A stretch of DNA of 64,000 nt from Ceratorhiza oryzae-sativae. Its lineage: Eukaryota; Basidiomycota; Agaricomycetes; Cantharellales; Ceratobasidiaceae. The stretch's first letter is position 1, and each line of letters opens with the position of its first letter. The notes under the pieces were generated by a model. That model ran no database searches. It was given only the letters and a program-made list of their open reading frames with translations, and was not told where the DNA came from. Shown in pieces: positions 12,658 through 23,931 of the stretch. A program made the translations under genes and the position numbers. The stretch spans positions 1 through 64,000 of the forward strand of contig JARWMV010000070.1 of NCBI GenBank assembly GCA_030998015.1, written 5' to 3'.

Positions 12658-13033
12658 TGTTGACAACAACAAGTCAGGCAACAAGGAAAATAGTAAGAAA
12701 TGAAAAGAACTTGTATTCAACAAGAGGTCAAGTTCTTGAGGAGCCCTCTGCAAACTTGACCTGGTTTATATACATTGTACAAGCCACATCATAACAAACA
12801 AGTCTGTACAGTGAGTCACAGCTGATAAGAGATAGAAGCAGTAGAAGCGACTGTGGAACTGCAGAATTTCACATCAGAGTTGAAATACACCCTGGTCATC
12901 AGCCCAGAACCTCCCCTGAATCACATGACACAGATATACCATAAAAGGCAGGTATGTTTTGAAGATGGTCTCATAAAATGTAATAAATTGGGAAAATATT
13001 ATAGAGTGGATATATGCGTGTCAGTTCATGACA
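12658..13033 (-). mobile_element. solo LTR, family B
   Basis: A 376-bp LTR of the gypsy family at 16119-23926, in minus orientation, with the TATA box and the AAGAACTTGACCT transcript-start segment preserved. The 5-mers outside it (GTAGC on the left, AGCAC on the right) do not match. It therefore either lost its duplication by mutation or arose by recombination between two different elements. Confidence 0.85.
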
Positions 13034-13538
13034 AGCACAGTTTATTTCAATTTTACATTAATTTGTTTTGCCTTTATTTTCTGGTTTTTGGACAAGTCCT
13101 GTTTATTCAGATATATGCATAGAATTATTAACTGAGTCATGTGACCTTCTTGTTGTTGACCATTGTTGATGTATTGCAGAATATGCTGTTCACATGGCAC
13201 CACTTTTATATTGTATGACTTTGTATTTCACATGCATAGCCTCATCTATGAATATATAAGGGAGTGTCTGAGAGCCTTAAAGCCTCAGAACTCAACCTCC
13301 TGTTGACATCCCATCTACCTGAGTTGGTCACCAAGCCACTTAGTCCTTGCCTAGTGTTCTTCAGCACAAGTGCACCTCTATACTATCCTGTGTGTTATCA
13401 CAAGCCCCTTCCTCACTGCACATCCACCCTTAGACATTGTAGTTCAACCCTTGGCCATCATAGCCTTTGGGTCTGCTGTTGCCTCATCAATGTTTGGCAT
13501 CATGGTTCAGGTTGTTGGCTCTGACGTGGAGGCTCAGC
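13034..13538 (+). other. host flank of the hAT element with a short coding fragment
   Basis: Mostly featureless. Bases about 13430-13530 translate to a hydrophobic fragment (AFGSAVASSMFG, then MVQVVGSD) that matches a fragment on the minus strand at about 29975-30070. The hAT element inserted just after the VGSD motif; the 8-bp duplication GGCTCAGC occupies 13531-13538. Confidence 0.5.
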
Positions 13539-13950
13539 TAAGCATGTGATGCAGAACTCTGGCACACCAGAAACTCAGCACTTGCCAGAGTTTTTTTTGG
13601 TGATTTTTGGCAACACAGGCACAGGAGCCAGTGCCAGAACCACCCTTGATGTATCAACTCCTGCCTGGCATGTCTGCAGGAATTCAGCATTCCCACTGAC
13701 CTTTTCCTGCAGATTCTGGCAGAGTTCCTGCAATTTTTGGCAGAGCTCCCATGCTCTGGCAGCAGCAAGCAGCAGACTCAACAGCCTGTATTGAGTAGAT
13801 TGGTCTAACAATATAACTTTGTTTGTATAAACAAGGGACACATAGGATAGCAAATAGATTAATATGTGCACAGGAGCACTGATCATTTGTCACAGTCATA
13901 AGTACATTCAGATATAGGTAAACAACAGTTGTCAGCACCAGCATATCTCC

Positions 13951-15912
13951 CTATGCAGCTGTCTTCACATCCTCCTTTGCCTTCTCCCTCCCATGCGGCA
14001 GCAGCTTCAGAGTGCCCAGTTTCACCAGGCCTGCTTTTGAGTAGGAGCCCAGCATGGTGGTGGCTTGAATGGTGTTCAGTGAAAGGTTATGTTGACACTT
14101 ACTCACAATCAAGCTGGCAAACAAGAATGTGCATTCCACATCCACACTTGACACTTTGTGTTAAGTCAGCACCTCACACAGATGGATGTAGAATACAAGA
14201 ACTCACCAGGAGCACTCAGAACATTGAGTGCAAGTTGAGTCAGCCCATTCCTTTTGTTCCCAACTGCACACTGTCCATACCACCAGACGAGCAGGTTGAA
14301 TGGTACATGTTTGCCATCAACAAGGTTGAACACTGGTGCATCTAGTTGTGGTGTGAGTATTATCCTAACATTCTGAGAGTAATGATGCTTACCATAAGTG
14401 AAGTTTTCAACCAGGGATTCCACTGACTGCTGAGCTGTATCAATTGACAAGAGGACCTGGTCCATGTACAACTATGCAGATTGTTAGCTTATGTACAGTA
14501 CTACACAATAGCCATACATACCATGACACTAAGAAACAATGTGTTGTCTGATGGTTCACCTGATGCCCTCTCTGTGCTGTCTGCAGCTGGCCAGTAGAAC
14601 TTCTGCCAGGTGTCTTCAAGGAGTGAAACAGCAACCTTGATCCACTCCTTCTCCCACTCTGTGATCTTCATGTAGTGTGCTTGCATTGAAGGATGGAGCA
14701 CTTAACACATGTATTATTAGCTAGTACCCAATGAAACAATGTGTGTTACTCACAGATTGAGAGCTGGTAGAGTGCAGATTTGTTGGATTTCTGATAATAT
14801 GTGTTCAAGACTTTCTGGACACAGTCAGCAGCATGGCAAAGATAGAGTGGAAGGGAAGTGTTGTGGCAAAGTCAGCTGTATTGTTCATTAAGAACATTGT
14901 ATAACACAATAACATCAGCAAGAAGGGGAACAGACACCTTGGACATGGCCTTGGTGGCAAGGCATAGTGGCTGATGTGGTGTATAGCATTAACATGGAAG
15001 CCCAGAGTAGGAATGAGTGTGAGACTTACTTGAAGAACAGTCAGTAGCCTGCAAATGGCATCACAGTCCTTTGGCAGCAACCACTCCTTGCAGGGGGTGA
15101 ATTTCTTGTTCTGCTGATAGCTTGTCCTATATAGCCTGTTAGCAAACATGAGGGGAACAAGATTTGGTTGGATTAGATATGTACAAACTGGGCCATGTGC
15201 AATTGACATCTTCAAGCATCAGCTCTGTTGAGTTCCAGCATGTCTGGACATCTTGGCAGATGCTGTGTGGCTTTGGGGTGTTTGTCAGGTTGCACTCCTG
15301 CTTGAACACACAACATGTGCCAGGGGTGAATCACAGGTGTCAAGCCTCCCTTGCTGGCTGCCAAAATAGGTGAGTGGTGTGATACATAATGTGAGGTAAA
15401 AGGTCCAGACTCACCTTCCAGAGTGCCTTTGTGACCTGCTGATATTCCTCATCCTCCAGGGATTCTGGCACAATGTTGGGGAGCTCCTCCTCTTCATCAC
15501 CAACCCACTCCAGGTTTGCCAATGGGGACAATCCATCATTGTCAGGATCATCCTGTGACAACAGGGTAAGCCTAAATGTATTCTCCACCATTCACACTAC
15601 TCATGTCATCTGCAGGTAAGTCTGCAATCTTGTTGTCTTCAGACTTGCCACTGTTGTTGTGGCCTGCCTTTGCTGCCACATCAAGTTGGGTACACTGAAC
15701 ATGGAAGGGAAGTGTTGCAGCCTGATACAGGATTTGATGTGATTTGTCAGCTGTGATGTACATAAACAAACAAATTGTACATGCACCTTTGCAGCAAGAT
15801 TATAGATATGCAAAATGCACATCAGCCAACACAATGCCCCATGCAGTTGCAGGAGGCCCATTTTTGCAAGTTGGTCCATCATCACTGCATTATTTGAGGC
15901 ATTGTTGCACAC
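13951..15912 (-). pseudogene. hAT transposase, central and C-terminal part
   Basis: Minus-strand fragments in order: CNNASNNAVMMDQL (15870-15910), an acidic linker (15340-15591), a helical region (14805-15215), LHPSMQAHYMKITEWEKEW (14640-14700), then the dimerisation domain WWYGQ...GNKRNGLTQLALNVLSAP (14190-14300) continuing in SSVDVE...LIVSKCQHNLS (13980-14150). This is the usual C-terminal hAT block. The motif that normally reads CDNASNN, containing a catalytic aspartate, is CNN here, consistent with a CpG-to-CpA change (TGCGAC to TGCAAC). Gaps between fragments include likely introns and decay. Confidence 0.82.
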
Positions 15913-16118
15913 AACACCCCAAACCTAGTACTGGAATAAGTACTTATGTAAGAGAGACTGACACTCAACTCACTCAGTGCTTGATGTGGAATTTGCACAA
16001 GACCAGATATATGGTCTTGGCAAGATTGCTGCTGGTATGCAACTCCACAAAGCTGAGAATGTATGTTTACATTTTGTGAATACAAACAAGAGATAAATCA
16101 CCTAAGATACTTGAGCAC

Positions 16119-16502
16119 TGTCACAAAGTGACATGCACATATCGACTCTATAATATTTTCTTGATTTATTACATTTTATGAGATCATCTTCAAAACATAC
16201 TTGCCTATTATGGTATATCTGTGTCATGTGATTCAGGAAATGTTCCAGACCAATAACCAAGATGAATTTCAACTTTGATGTGAAATTCCACAGTTCTGCA
16301 GTTGCTTCTATCACTTCTATCACTTCTATCTCTTATCAGTCATGACTCACTGTACAGACTTGTTTGTTATGATGTGGCTCATAGCATGTATATAAACCAG
16401 GTCAAGTTCGCAGAGGACTCCTCAAGAACTTGACCTCTTGTCAAATACAAATTCTTTTCTTTCTTACTATTTTCCTTGTTGCCTGACTTGTCATTGTCAA
16501 CA
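16119..16502 (+). repeat. 5' LTR of gypsy copy 2 (family B)
   Basis: Starts TGTCACAAAG and ends TTGTCAACA. A TATATAAACC box lies at about 16388-16397. The likely transcript start, about 30 bases on, falls at CTCAAGAACTTGACCT (16421-16436), which is complementary to the primer site just after the LTR. The box and start are also bracketed by an inverted repeat, AGGTCAAGTTC (16400-16410) against GAACTTGACCT (16426-16436). Confidence 0.93.
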
Positions 16503-16518
16503 TCAGGTCAAGTTCTTC
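16503..16518 (+). promoter_or_regulatory. self-priming primer binding site
   Basis: The first internal bases read TCAGGTCAAGTTCTTC. AGGTCAAGTTCTT is a perfect 13-base reverse complement of 16424-16436 within the LTR, at the expected 5' end of the RNA. This is the arrangement known from Tf1 and its relatives, where the RNA folds back to prime its own reverse transcription rather than using a tRNA. Confidence 0.75.
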
Positions 16519-16874
16519 TCAATCGTAAGTCTCAGTGTTGTCTGGGATATGTCTGGAATGCTGTTGGCATTGTCTTGAGATAATTCCCTGTTGCCTTCCC
16601 CAATCCCACTCCACCTATCCACAGCCACAAGACATTGTTGCCCTATACATGCCTCTATGAAACCTTGCATACCTATATCAGTTGAAGCACTACTGGTCTT
16701 CACAGACACAGCTGCTCAATGACCAAGGGTTGGGTCCCTCACATGTTGTAACAAGCTTTGGTTCTCTAATCTCTTTCATTGACAAGAGGTGGGGTTGCTC
16801 ATTGCCCTTAAGTAGTTGAGCAACAGAGGTCACCTTCCTATTCCAATAGACTTGGGAAAGGGTCTATTTTTCTT

Positions 16875-17775
16875 GTTTTATCTTGCTCCTGCTCAAGTAC
16901 ATCTCTGACAGAACACACAGCCCTCAAGTGGCACAACCTTTTACAGAAGACCAGCGCTGCCCTTTGTGTGGGTGGTTCAGACACCTGTCTATCCATTGCT
17001 TCACCCTCAATTCAGTTGAAGATATCCTTGAAGAGGCTGGGCACATTGATTTTAACCAAGTGGTAATCATCAAAGTCCACCCCCAGAAAGTTGGACAAGC
17101 CCAACAAGCCTTTGTTACCAAGCCAGGTGCCCCTGAGTGCAAAATTTGCCATCAAGCAAATGGAGCCACCTTCCCTGTGCACTGCCCCTACTGTCCTAAG
17201 AAGGACAAATTCATATACTACTACACCATCCCCTGTAACCAGCTATAAGCTGGAGAACTTCAGCCAACAACTCCTTCATCACCTGTTAAGTACCATCAAA
17301 AACTTCCAAGACAGGTATTGCTATTACCAAAATAAGTACAAAGAAACTTGTGAAAAACTTCACAAAGCCAAGGCTTGTTGTGCATACCTAACTGAGCGTT
17401 TGTGTGAACATCAGGAGGACTATCTATCCCTCCTCCACAACCATCTCAGACTAGAAGCACTAGTCTGAGAAACCACCACACCACACAAGTACACCTTCCC
17501 CATCTTCTCAACACCATCAGACCTTCCTCACCCTACTTTTCTAAGTGGCACAGGCTTGCCAATTCAGGAAGAAGCACCCCTTCTGGCAGCCCAAATCAAT
17601 CCTCCCCAAGGAAGCACTCCTTCGGGATCAAACTAAACTGAAGAGGGAAGAATTGCCTTATTGCTGCCAGGACACAAAGAGCTGGGACTTGGATGATACA
17701 TGGCTGAGATTTGGGGGGATTAAACACTTTGAAATTTATAGACTAGTGCAGGGTACAGAAATCTTCTATTATTGA
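16875..17775 (+). pseudogene. accessory ORF before gag: zinc knuckle, CxxC/HCxxC cluster, coiled coil
   Basis: About 300 codons lie between the LTR and gag. The part at 16883-17248 carries CPLCGWFRHLSIHC, which has exact CX2CX4HX4C zinc-knuckle spacing, and then CKICHQANGATFPVHCPYC, a second CxxC...HCxxC cluster. After a frame change, 17250-17468 is Lys/Glu/Leu-rich and probably coiled coil (NKYKETCEKLHKAKA). A last piece, 17545-17775, contains KSWDLDDTWLRFGG. Copy 1 has the same parts at 2600-3520. Ty3/gypsy elements normally go straight from the leader to gag, so this ORF is unusual. Function unknown. Confidence 0.6.
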
Positions 17776-17847
17776 AACAACCTGCAGTTTCCTGTAATTC
17801 CCTATCACCTCCATTGCACTTAGAATTTACTTGAGTCCCCCTTGAAA

Positions 17848-19239
17848 ATGGCATCCCAAACCCCAGCCCCTGCTTGGGCAAATATGTCCAATGGTGAAAA
17901 AGTGATCTATATGCTCCAGTCAATGGACAAACTGCAAGAATGAACCAACAATCTCCAAAATGATATTGGAGATGTTGAACACAACAACAAAACCTACACA
18001 GACTTGCTTGAAGCAAAGCTCACAACAAATCAAACAAAAATAGATGCTGATGTGGCCAGGTTGGCTACCAACATTAACAACCTAGTCAGCATGTTAGCAA
18101 TCCTTCAAACCACCATCATGCACATTGAAGCACAAATCAATACCTCCTTGGGGGGCACAGGAGTCACCCAAGTACAACCTTCCTCCAGTGTGACCCAGCT
18201 ACAACCAGCAACCACCAGTCCTGCAAGCAGATCAACTGCAAAGGTCAAAATGGCCACCCCACAAAAATTTGATGGCACAAAGCATGAAGATGCTATTTCA
18301 TTCAGAATTGCATGTGCCTGATACATCAATACAAATATGAGTGGGCATTTGGCTGATCAAGTGGTCACCTTTATTACATCTTATCTTGAAGGGTCTGCAG
18401 CCGAATGGGTCAATTCCTACAAAGAATTTGAAATCTCAAACCTGGGAACTGCAATACCATGGCTTCACAATGCCAACCTGTTTTGGCAGGAATTCACCAC
18501 CTGTTATGGGGACTTGAACCATACTGAAAATAACTGCAATAAATGGCAGAAACTGAAACAATCCAAGATGGTCCAAGACTACCTCACTCTGTTCAACCAA
18601 TACTTGACTGGGCTCAATTACAACAATGCAGCCATGCATGATCAGTTCTATGATGGCCTGTTGTCCAATGTAACAGACAGCATGGTGGCCCAAAATTATG
18701 ATCCCCACACAAAGACATTTGCCCAGCTCACACAGTGGGCCCTGGAAATTGACTCTCACCTTATCTCATTCAGTAGCAAAAGGACAACCCATGGAGGCAA
18801 CAAATCTAGTAGCAATAATGCCTTGTCCAGCAAGCCAACAACCACCTCCCAAAGCAGCCCCCAAAAGGAAAAGTTTAGGAATGGGGAATGAATATACAAG
18901 ATCAAGGATGGCAGGGCAGTAAAAGGGCAAATTGTTGCCATTGGGCCCAACACCAAGGGTTTCACAGTTCCTACCATCCAGTATGATGGCAGCAACTCCA
19001 ACATACAAGAGTCCTTTAAGGACATAAAGAAAGATAACCACCCACCAGCAGCCCCCAAGGCAAAAGATCCAGACGCAATGGACCTGGACAGCGCAGGAAA
19101 AGGAAAAGGGACAAACACCTGTTACAACTGTGGGGGGCATGGCCACATTGCTGCCAAATGTCCCTCAGCCAAGATGTCAAGTTACAAGGTGGTTGTAGAG
19201 GATGTAGAAACAACCAACAATGAGTTGGTAAAAGAATGA
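17848..19239 (+). pseudogene. gypsy gag (capsid and nucleocapsid)
   Basis: Start ATG at 17848 (MASQTPAPAWANMSNGEKV). A stop follows within about 35 codons, then open stretches at 18004-18321 and 18337-18891, separated by a single stop where copy 1 reads through. The capsid region has KFDGTKHEDAISFRIAC and a Trp-rich core. The nucleocapsid knuckle CYNCGGHGHIAAKC lies near 19120-19162. It would form the particle shell and bind the element RNA, but the stops prevent a full product. Confidence 0.88.
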
Positions 19240-22033
19240 GCTCAGACCATGCCAGGGGGGCAGTCTTGGGCACTATGTTACAAAATGTGCAGAATGAAAA
19301 TAAAAATATGGAAATGGGATGTATGTTGTTAGGAAACCAATCACAACTTCAATTTTTCTTTCATGCATTCCCTCTGCACATAACCCCTGAACACAAGTCT
19401 GCATATAATATGAAAAAATTCAATGGATGGGCCATGATTGATTGAGGGGCCACATCAGTATTTATACATGAAGATCTGGTTAAACAATACCATATTCCTA
19501 CTGTCTCCCTAAAAACACCAAAAAGACTATGAGTAATTGATGGAAGGGAGATTGACTCTGGGTCTGTTACCCATTATTGCACCTTTGAGTTGTGCATTCA
19601 GGAGCACCAAGAAATTCTCAGTGCTTACATAGTGAATGTTGGCAAAAATGATTTAGTCCTGGGCATGTCATGGCTCAAATTCCATAATCCCAACATTGAT
19701 TGGGATGGAAAAGACATGAAGTTCAACTTGCCAATATGTTTGAAGCACTGCATCACAAAACCCTTACACGTGCAAGCAAACAAACCCAAGGAGCTCCAGT
19801 TGGACTCCTTAGACTTGCTCCCAGCAAAATATAGAGAGTTCAAGAAAATATTTGCTGAAGAAGATGATGTCCAGCCATTACCACCCCATAGGAAGTGGGA
19901 CATGGAAATAGATCTAAAACCAGATGCTAAGCCAAGGCATGGCCCTATATATAGTGTGGGTGTCAAGGGAGATGCAGAATTGCACAAGACATTGGACTGC
20001 CAACTGAAAGCAGGGCATATCAGACCCTCAAGGTCACCAATGGCATCCTGGTCATATTTGTTAAAAAGAAGAATGGGAAGCTGCGCATGTGCATCAACTA
20101 CTGGTGGCTAAATGAAATGACTGTCTCCAATGTGTACCCACTCCCATGCATCAATGATATTGTGGAGACTTTGCATGGGGCAAAGATATTCACCAAGTTT
20201 GATCTAAAGTGGGGCTTCAACCTTATACAAATTAAGGAAGGAGACAAATGGAAGGCTGCTTTTAAGACCAAATACAGGCTGTATGAGCCCTTAGTCATGC
20301 AATTTGGCCAAAAGAATGCACCAGGAACCTTCATGGCTATGATCCAAGAGGAATTCCAGGACATTGAAGGCATTTATGTCATAATTTACATGGATGACAT
20401 ATTAGTATTCTCAAAAAACCAAGAAGAACATGACAAACATGTCAGAGAAGTCTTGCATCATCTCCAAAAGGCTGGCCTATACTGTGCCCTGGAGAAATGT
20501 GTTTTTGATGTCACCAAAGTGGGCTACCTGGGAATAGTAGTGACTCCCCAGGGAATTAAAGTAGACCCAACCAAGGTTGAAAAAGCTGTTGAATGGCCAA
20601 CCCCTACCAACCCAACTGAAGTCCTGGAAGGGCTGGGGTTTGCAAACTGGTTAAGGCACTTCATAAGGGACTTTTCAAAAATCACAAAATGCCTTTGTGA
20701 ACTTGTCAAGAAGGATGTAAAGTGGGAATGGACAGAAGAAAGGGATTGGGCATGGAACTTGCTGAAGCAGAAATTAAAGGAAGCCCCCCTCCTAATTCAG
20801 CCAGAACCCAGCAAACCATTCATTCTGGAAACAGACACCTCAGGCTATGCCACAGGTGCTGTACTATTGCAATACAGAGAAGATGGATTGCTCCACCCAA
20901 TCTCCAACTACTCTAAAGCTATGGTTCCAGCAGAAAGGAACTATGATATCTACAACAAAGAAATGCTGGCAATCATAAAAGCCCTCAAACACTGGTGTCA
21001 CTTGCTAGAAGGGGCTGAACACCCAGTAAACAGTGTTTGTGATCACAAAAACTTAGAGTACTGGAAAACAAACTGGCCACTGAATGGCTGAGTCACACAA
21101 TGGCATGAATTCCTATCCCAGTTTGAATTCAAAATCCTATACATCAAAGGGGCAAAGAATGGCCAGGCAGACATACTCTCTAGGCTATCAAGGCACATCC
21201 CTAAAGAGGGGAGTGAGAGCCAAGCTCTGCTTGCACAAAATCAATTTTTGGAATTAAAATTGCTGTGGCTACTAGCAATCACACTGGACCATGATCTGGA
21301 ACAACTCATTAGGGATGCAATTCCAGGGGATGAGCACCTATCAAAAGTGCTGAAAGCCCTAGACAATAATTAGAAGGTCAAAAATTGGGAGTGGGATGAA
21401 GGACTTTTACAATACAAGGGCCAAATCTATGTCCCAAATAACAAAGAACTTCACAAGCTGGTCATTGAAAGTTGTCATGATAACCCTGCAGCAGGACACC
21501 CCAGGCAGTTCAGAACATACAAATTGTTAAACTGCAAATACACATGGTCATCAATGAAAAAATCAGTCAACAAATATGTTAAACATTGTGAATCCTGTAT
21601 CAGGAACAAGCACAGCAACCAAGTTCCCCCAGGATTACTAAACCCAATACCAGCACTGGAAAAGCCTTGGGAGGAAATTACCTATGACCTGATCACTGGG
21701 CTACCCCTGTCAGAAGGGTTTGATGCCATATTTACAGTTGTCGACTGCCTGACAAAAATGGTCCACTTTATTCCATGTCAATCAGAAGCCAGTGCTATGG
21801 ATTGTGCCAACCTGTTCCTAACCTATGTATGGAAACTTCATGGGTTACCATGAAAAACCATTTCAGACCATGGCCCCAACTTTGCATCCAAATTTTTAAG
21901 GCACTTGTACAAACAGCTGGATATAAAACCCTCCTACTCTACAGCATACCACCCTCAAACAGATGGCCAATCTGAAAGGGCTAACCAAGTAGTAGAAGGA
22001 TACATCAGACACTATGTATCAGACCAGCAGCAC

Positions 22034-22818
22034 TGTCGTGACCCTCTGGAGGCTCCCTGGTGGAGCACTTAAGTAGTGGCTGCGTTGACGGTTTTGGTAT
22101 TTATGCAGTATGTATTGAGCGTTCTAGTTACAGTGTTTGCTATGGTCTATGGTGGTTGACAAGATAAAGCAAGCTGAGGCGTCCAGTCTTGCTTTATCCT
22201 CCTTATATATACCTGTGGCTGCGGTGGCTGCAGACGTATGATCTAAGCACATTCCGCAGTAGGTGTAGGTTATGTACAGTACTACAGGTTAGGTAATTGT
22301 TTGTCTTAAGTTTGTGCGGCTCCGAATCTTATAGAGCTGCGCGAGGTCCGAGGGGTAGGCGCTGAGGTCACGTGATCCTGCCGTAAGCGCCGAGATCACG
22401 TGACAACTCGCTCCTCGCTCCAAGTAACATGGGAGAGAAAATGCTGGAGCGAGTTCAGGGTAACAACCGTAAGCACTGAGGTCACGTGACCCTTCGGTAA
22501 GCGCCAAGATCACGTGACAACTCGCTCCTCGCTCCAAGTAACAAGGGAGAGAAATGCTGGAGCGAGTTCAGGGTAACCACCGTAGGCGCTGAGGTCACGT
22601 GATCATGCTGTCAGCGCCAAGGTCACATGATAACTCGCTCCTCGCTCCAAGTAACATGGGAGAGAAATGCTGGAGCAAGTTCAGGGTAACCACCATAAGC
22701 GCCAGCTAAGCGCCGAGGTCACGTGACCTTGTTTATGGCTTGTTCCGCTTAGGAAAAATGCCATAAATCTGTAGAAATATTTGGTTGTTTTGTTATGTCT
22801 GTTTGACGGGTCATAACA
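22034..22818. mobile_element. solo LTR, family C (copy C2, CpG-rich)
   Basis: A 785-bp insert in the gypsy integrase, ends TGTCGTGACCC...GGGTCATAACA, with target duplication AGCAC at 22029-22033 and 22819-22823. It has three tandem copies of a roughly 105-bp block, each with paired TCACGTGA-type palindromes and TCGCTCCTCGCTCCAAGTAAC. It keeps most CpGs, unlike copies C1, C3 and C4, so it is the youngest of the four here. Confidence 0.92.
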
Positions 22819-23530
22819 AGCACAACTGTGTCTCTCTTTTACCATTGGCTGAATTTGCCTACAACAACGGTGTCAATGCCTCAACTGGCAAATCACCATT
22901 CTTTGCAAACTATGGGTTCTACCCAAGATTGGCAGTTGGGGACAGGGAGGGACAAGAACTCCCCTTAGCAGACAACCATGCAGAATGGCTTCAAAAAGGT
23001 CACAATGAACTGAAGGCTGCTCTGGAGATATCAAACCAGAGAATCAAAGAATACTATGACTGAAAACATCAGACCCCAGAAGCCATCAAGGCTGGGGAAA
23101 AGGTCTGGCTTGACGCCAAGAACATACAGACACAACAAGCCTCCAGGAAACTGGCCCACAAGAGAGTTGGACCATTCAAGGTGATAGCACAACATGGCAC
23201 CCACACCTTCAAACTGGACTTGCCAATAACCATGAAAATACACCCAGTATTTCATGTTTCACTCCTGACCAAATATAAAGATGACCCCTATGGGTGTCAG
23301 GTTCCCCCACCACCACCAGTGGTAACTCCTGAAGGGGAAGAAGAATTTGAAGTGGAACAGATCATAAAGTTGCAATACAACAAAAGGTCTAATATCTTTG
23401 AATACTATGTCAAATGGCTTGGTTATGATGAACAACAATGGTTAACTTACAATGATCTGGTAAACACACCAGAACTCATGGCTGACTATGTCAAGTCACA
23501 TCCAAAGGCACCCCATGACCCTTGTGCCTT

Positions 23531-23542
23531 GAAGGGGGGAAG
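23531..23542 (+). promoter_or_regulatory. polypurine tract of gypsy copy 2
   Basis: The purine run GAAGGGGGGAAG abuts the 3' LTR (TGTCACAAAC at 23543). It would prime plus-strand DNA synthesis. The same tract precedes the LTR of copy 3 on the minus strand (30523-30534). Confidence 0.8.
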
Positions 23543-23926
23543 TGTCACAAACTGACATGCACATATCCACTCTATAATATTTTCTTGATTTATTACATTT
23601 TATGAGATCATCTTCAAAACATACTTGCCTTTTATGGTATATCTGTGTCATGTGATTCAGGGAATGTTCCAGACCAATAACCAAGATGAATTTCAACTTT
23701 GATGTGAAATTCTGCAGTTCTGCAGTTGCTTCTATTGCTTCTATTGCTTCTATCTCTTATCAGTCATGACTCACTGTACAGACTTGTTTGTTATGATGTG
23801 GCTCATAGCATGTATATAAACCAGGTCAAGTTCACAGAGGACTCCTCAAGAACTTGACCTCTCATTGAATACAAGTTCTTTCTTTTCTTACTATTTTCCT
23901 TGTCGCCTGACTTGTCATTGTCAACA
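23543..23926 (+). repeat. 3' LTR of gypsy copy 2
   Basis: 384 bp, nearly identical to the 5' LTR, ending TTGTCAACA before the AGCAC duplication. The close match between the two LTRs means the insertion is fairly recent relative to the hAT it entered. Confidence 0.93.
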
Positions 23927-23931
23927 AGCAC

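Larger units (their letters stand above)
19236..23555 (+). pseudogene. gypsy pol: protease, RT, RNase H, integrase, chromodomain
   Basis: Domains in order: protease (about 19400-19700), with its active-site DSG changed to D-stop-G near 19441; RT (about 19990-20700), with FTKFDLKWGFN and the catalytic IYMDDILVFS intact at about 20385-20415; RNase H (about 20800-21090), with ETDTSGYATGAVL and YNKEMLAI; integrase zinc finger HH-CC (HCESCIRNK, 21590); integrase core, with VVDCLTKMVHF, a degenerate SDHGPNF and HPQTDGQSERANQV (to 22033), resuming at 22824 after the solo LTR with LAEFAYNNGVNASTGKSPF; and a chromodomain, EEFEVEQIIK then YYVKWLGYDEQQW (23330-23450). The chromodomain places it with the chromoviruses, whose chromodomains direct integration to heterochromatin. 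Several stops are present. Confidence 0.92.
16119..23926 (+). mobile_element. complete Ty3/gypsy chromovirus, copy 2
   Basis: A 7.8-kb element with two 384-bp LTRs (16119-16502 and 23543-23926) and a 5-bp target duplication AGCAC at 16114-16118 and 23927-23931. It lies inside the hAT transposase: reading the hAT protein across the junction continues from FHVALDLFQSS (about 24040) to the CNNASNN region (about 15900). Inside are a self-priming site, an accessory ORF, gag, protease, RT, RNase H, integrase with zinc finger, and a chromodomain. A family C solo LTR interrupts the integrase (22034-22818). Stops and frameshifts disable all proteins. Confidence 0.95.

Noticed and set aside
22289..22537. 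82-residue repetitive frame (ERGASCHVI repeated)
   Set aside because: Translation of the tandem repeats of LTR C2; the same appears in the other family C LTRs only as fragments.
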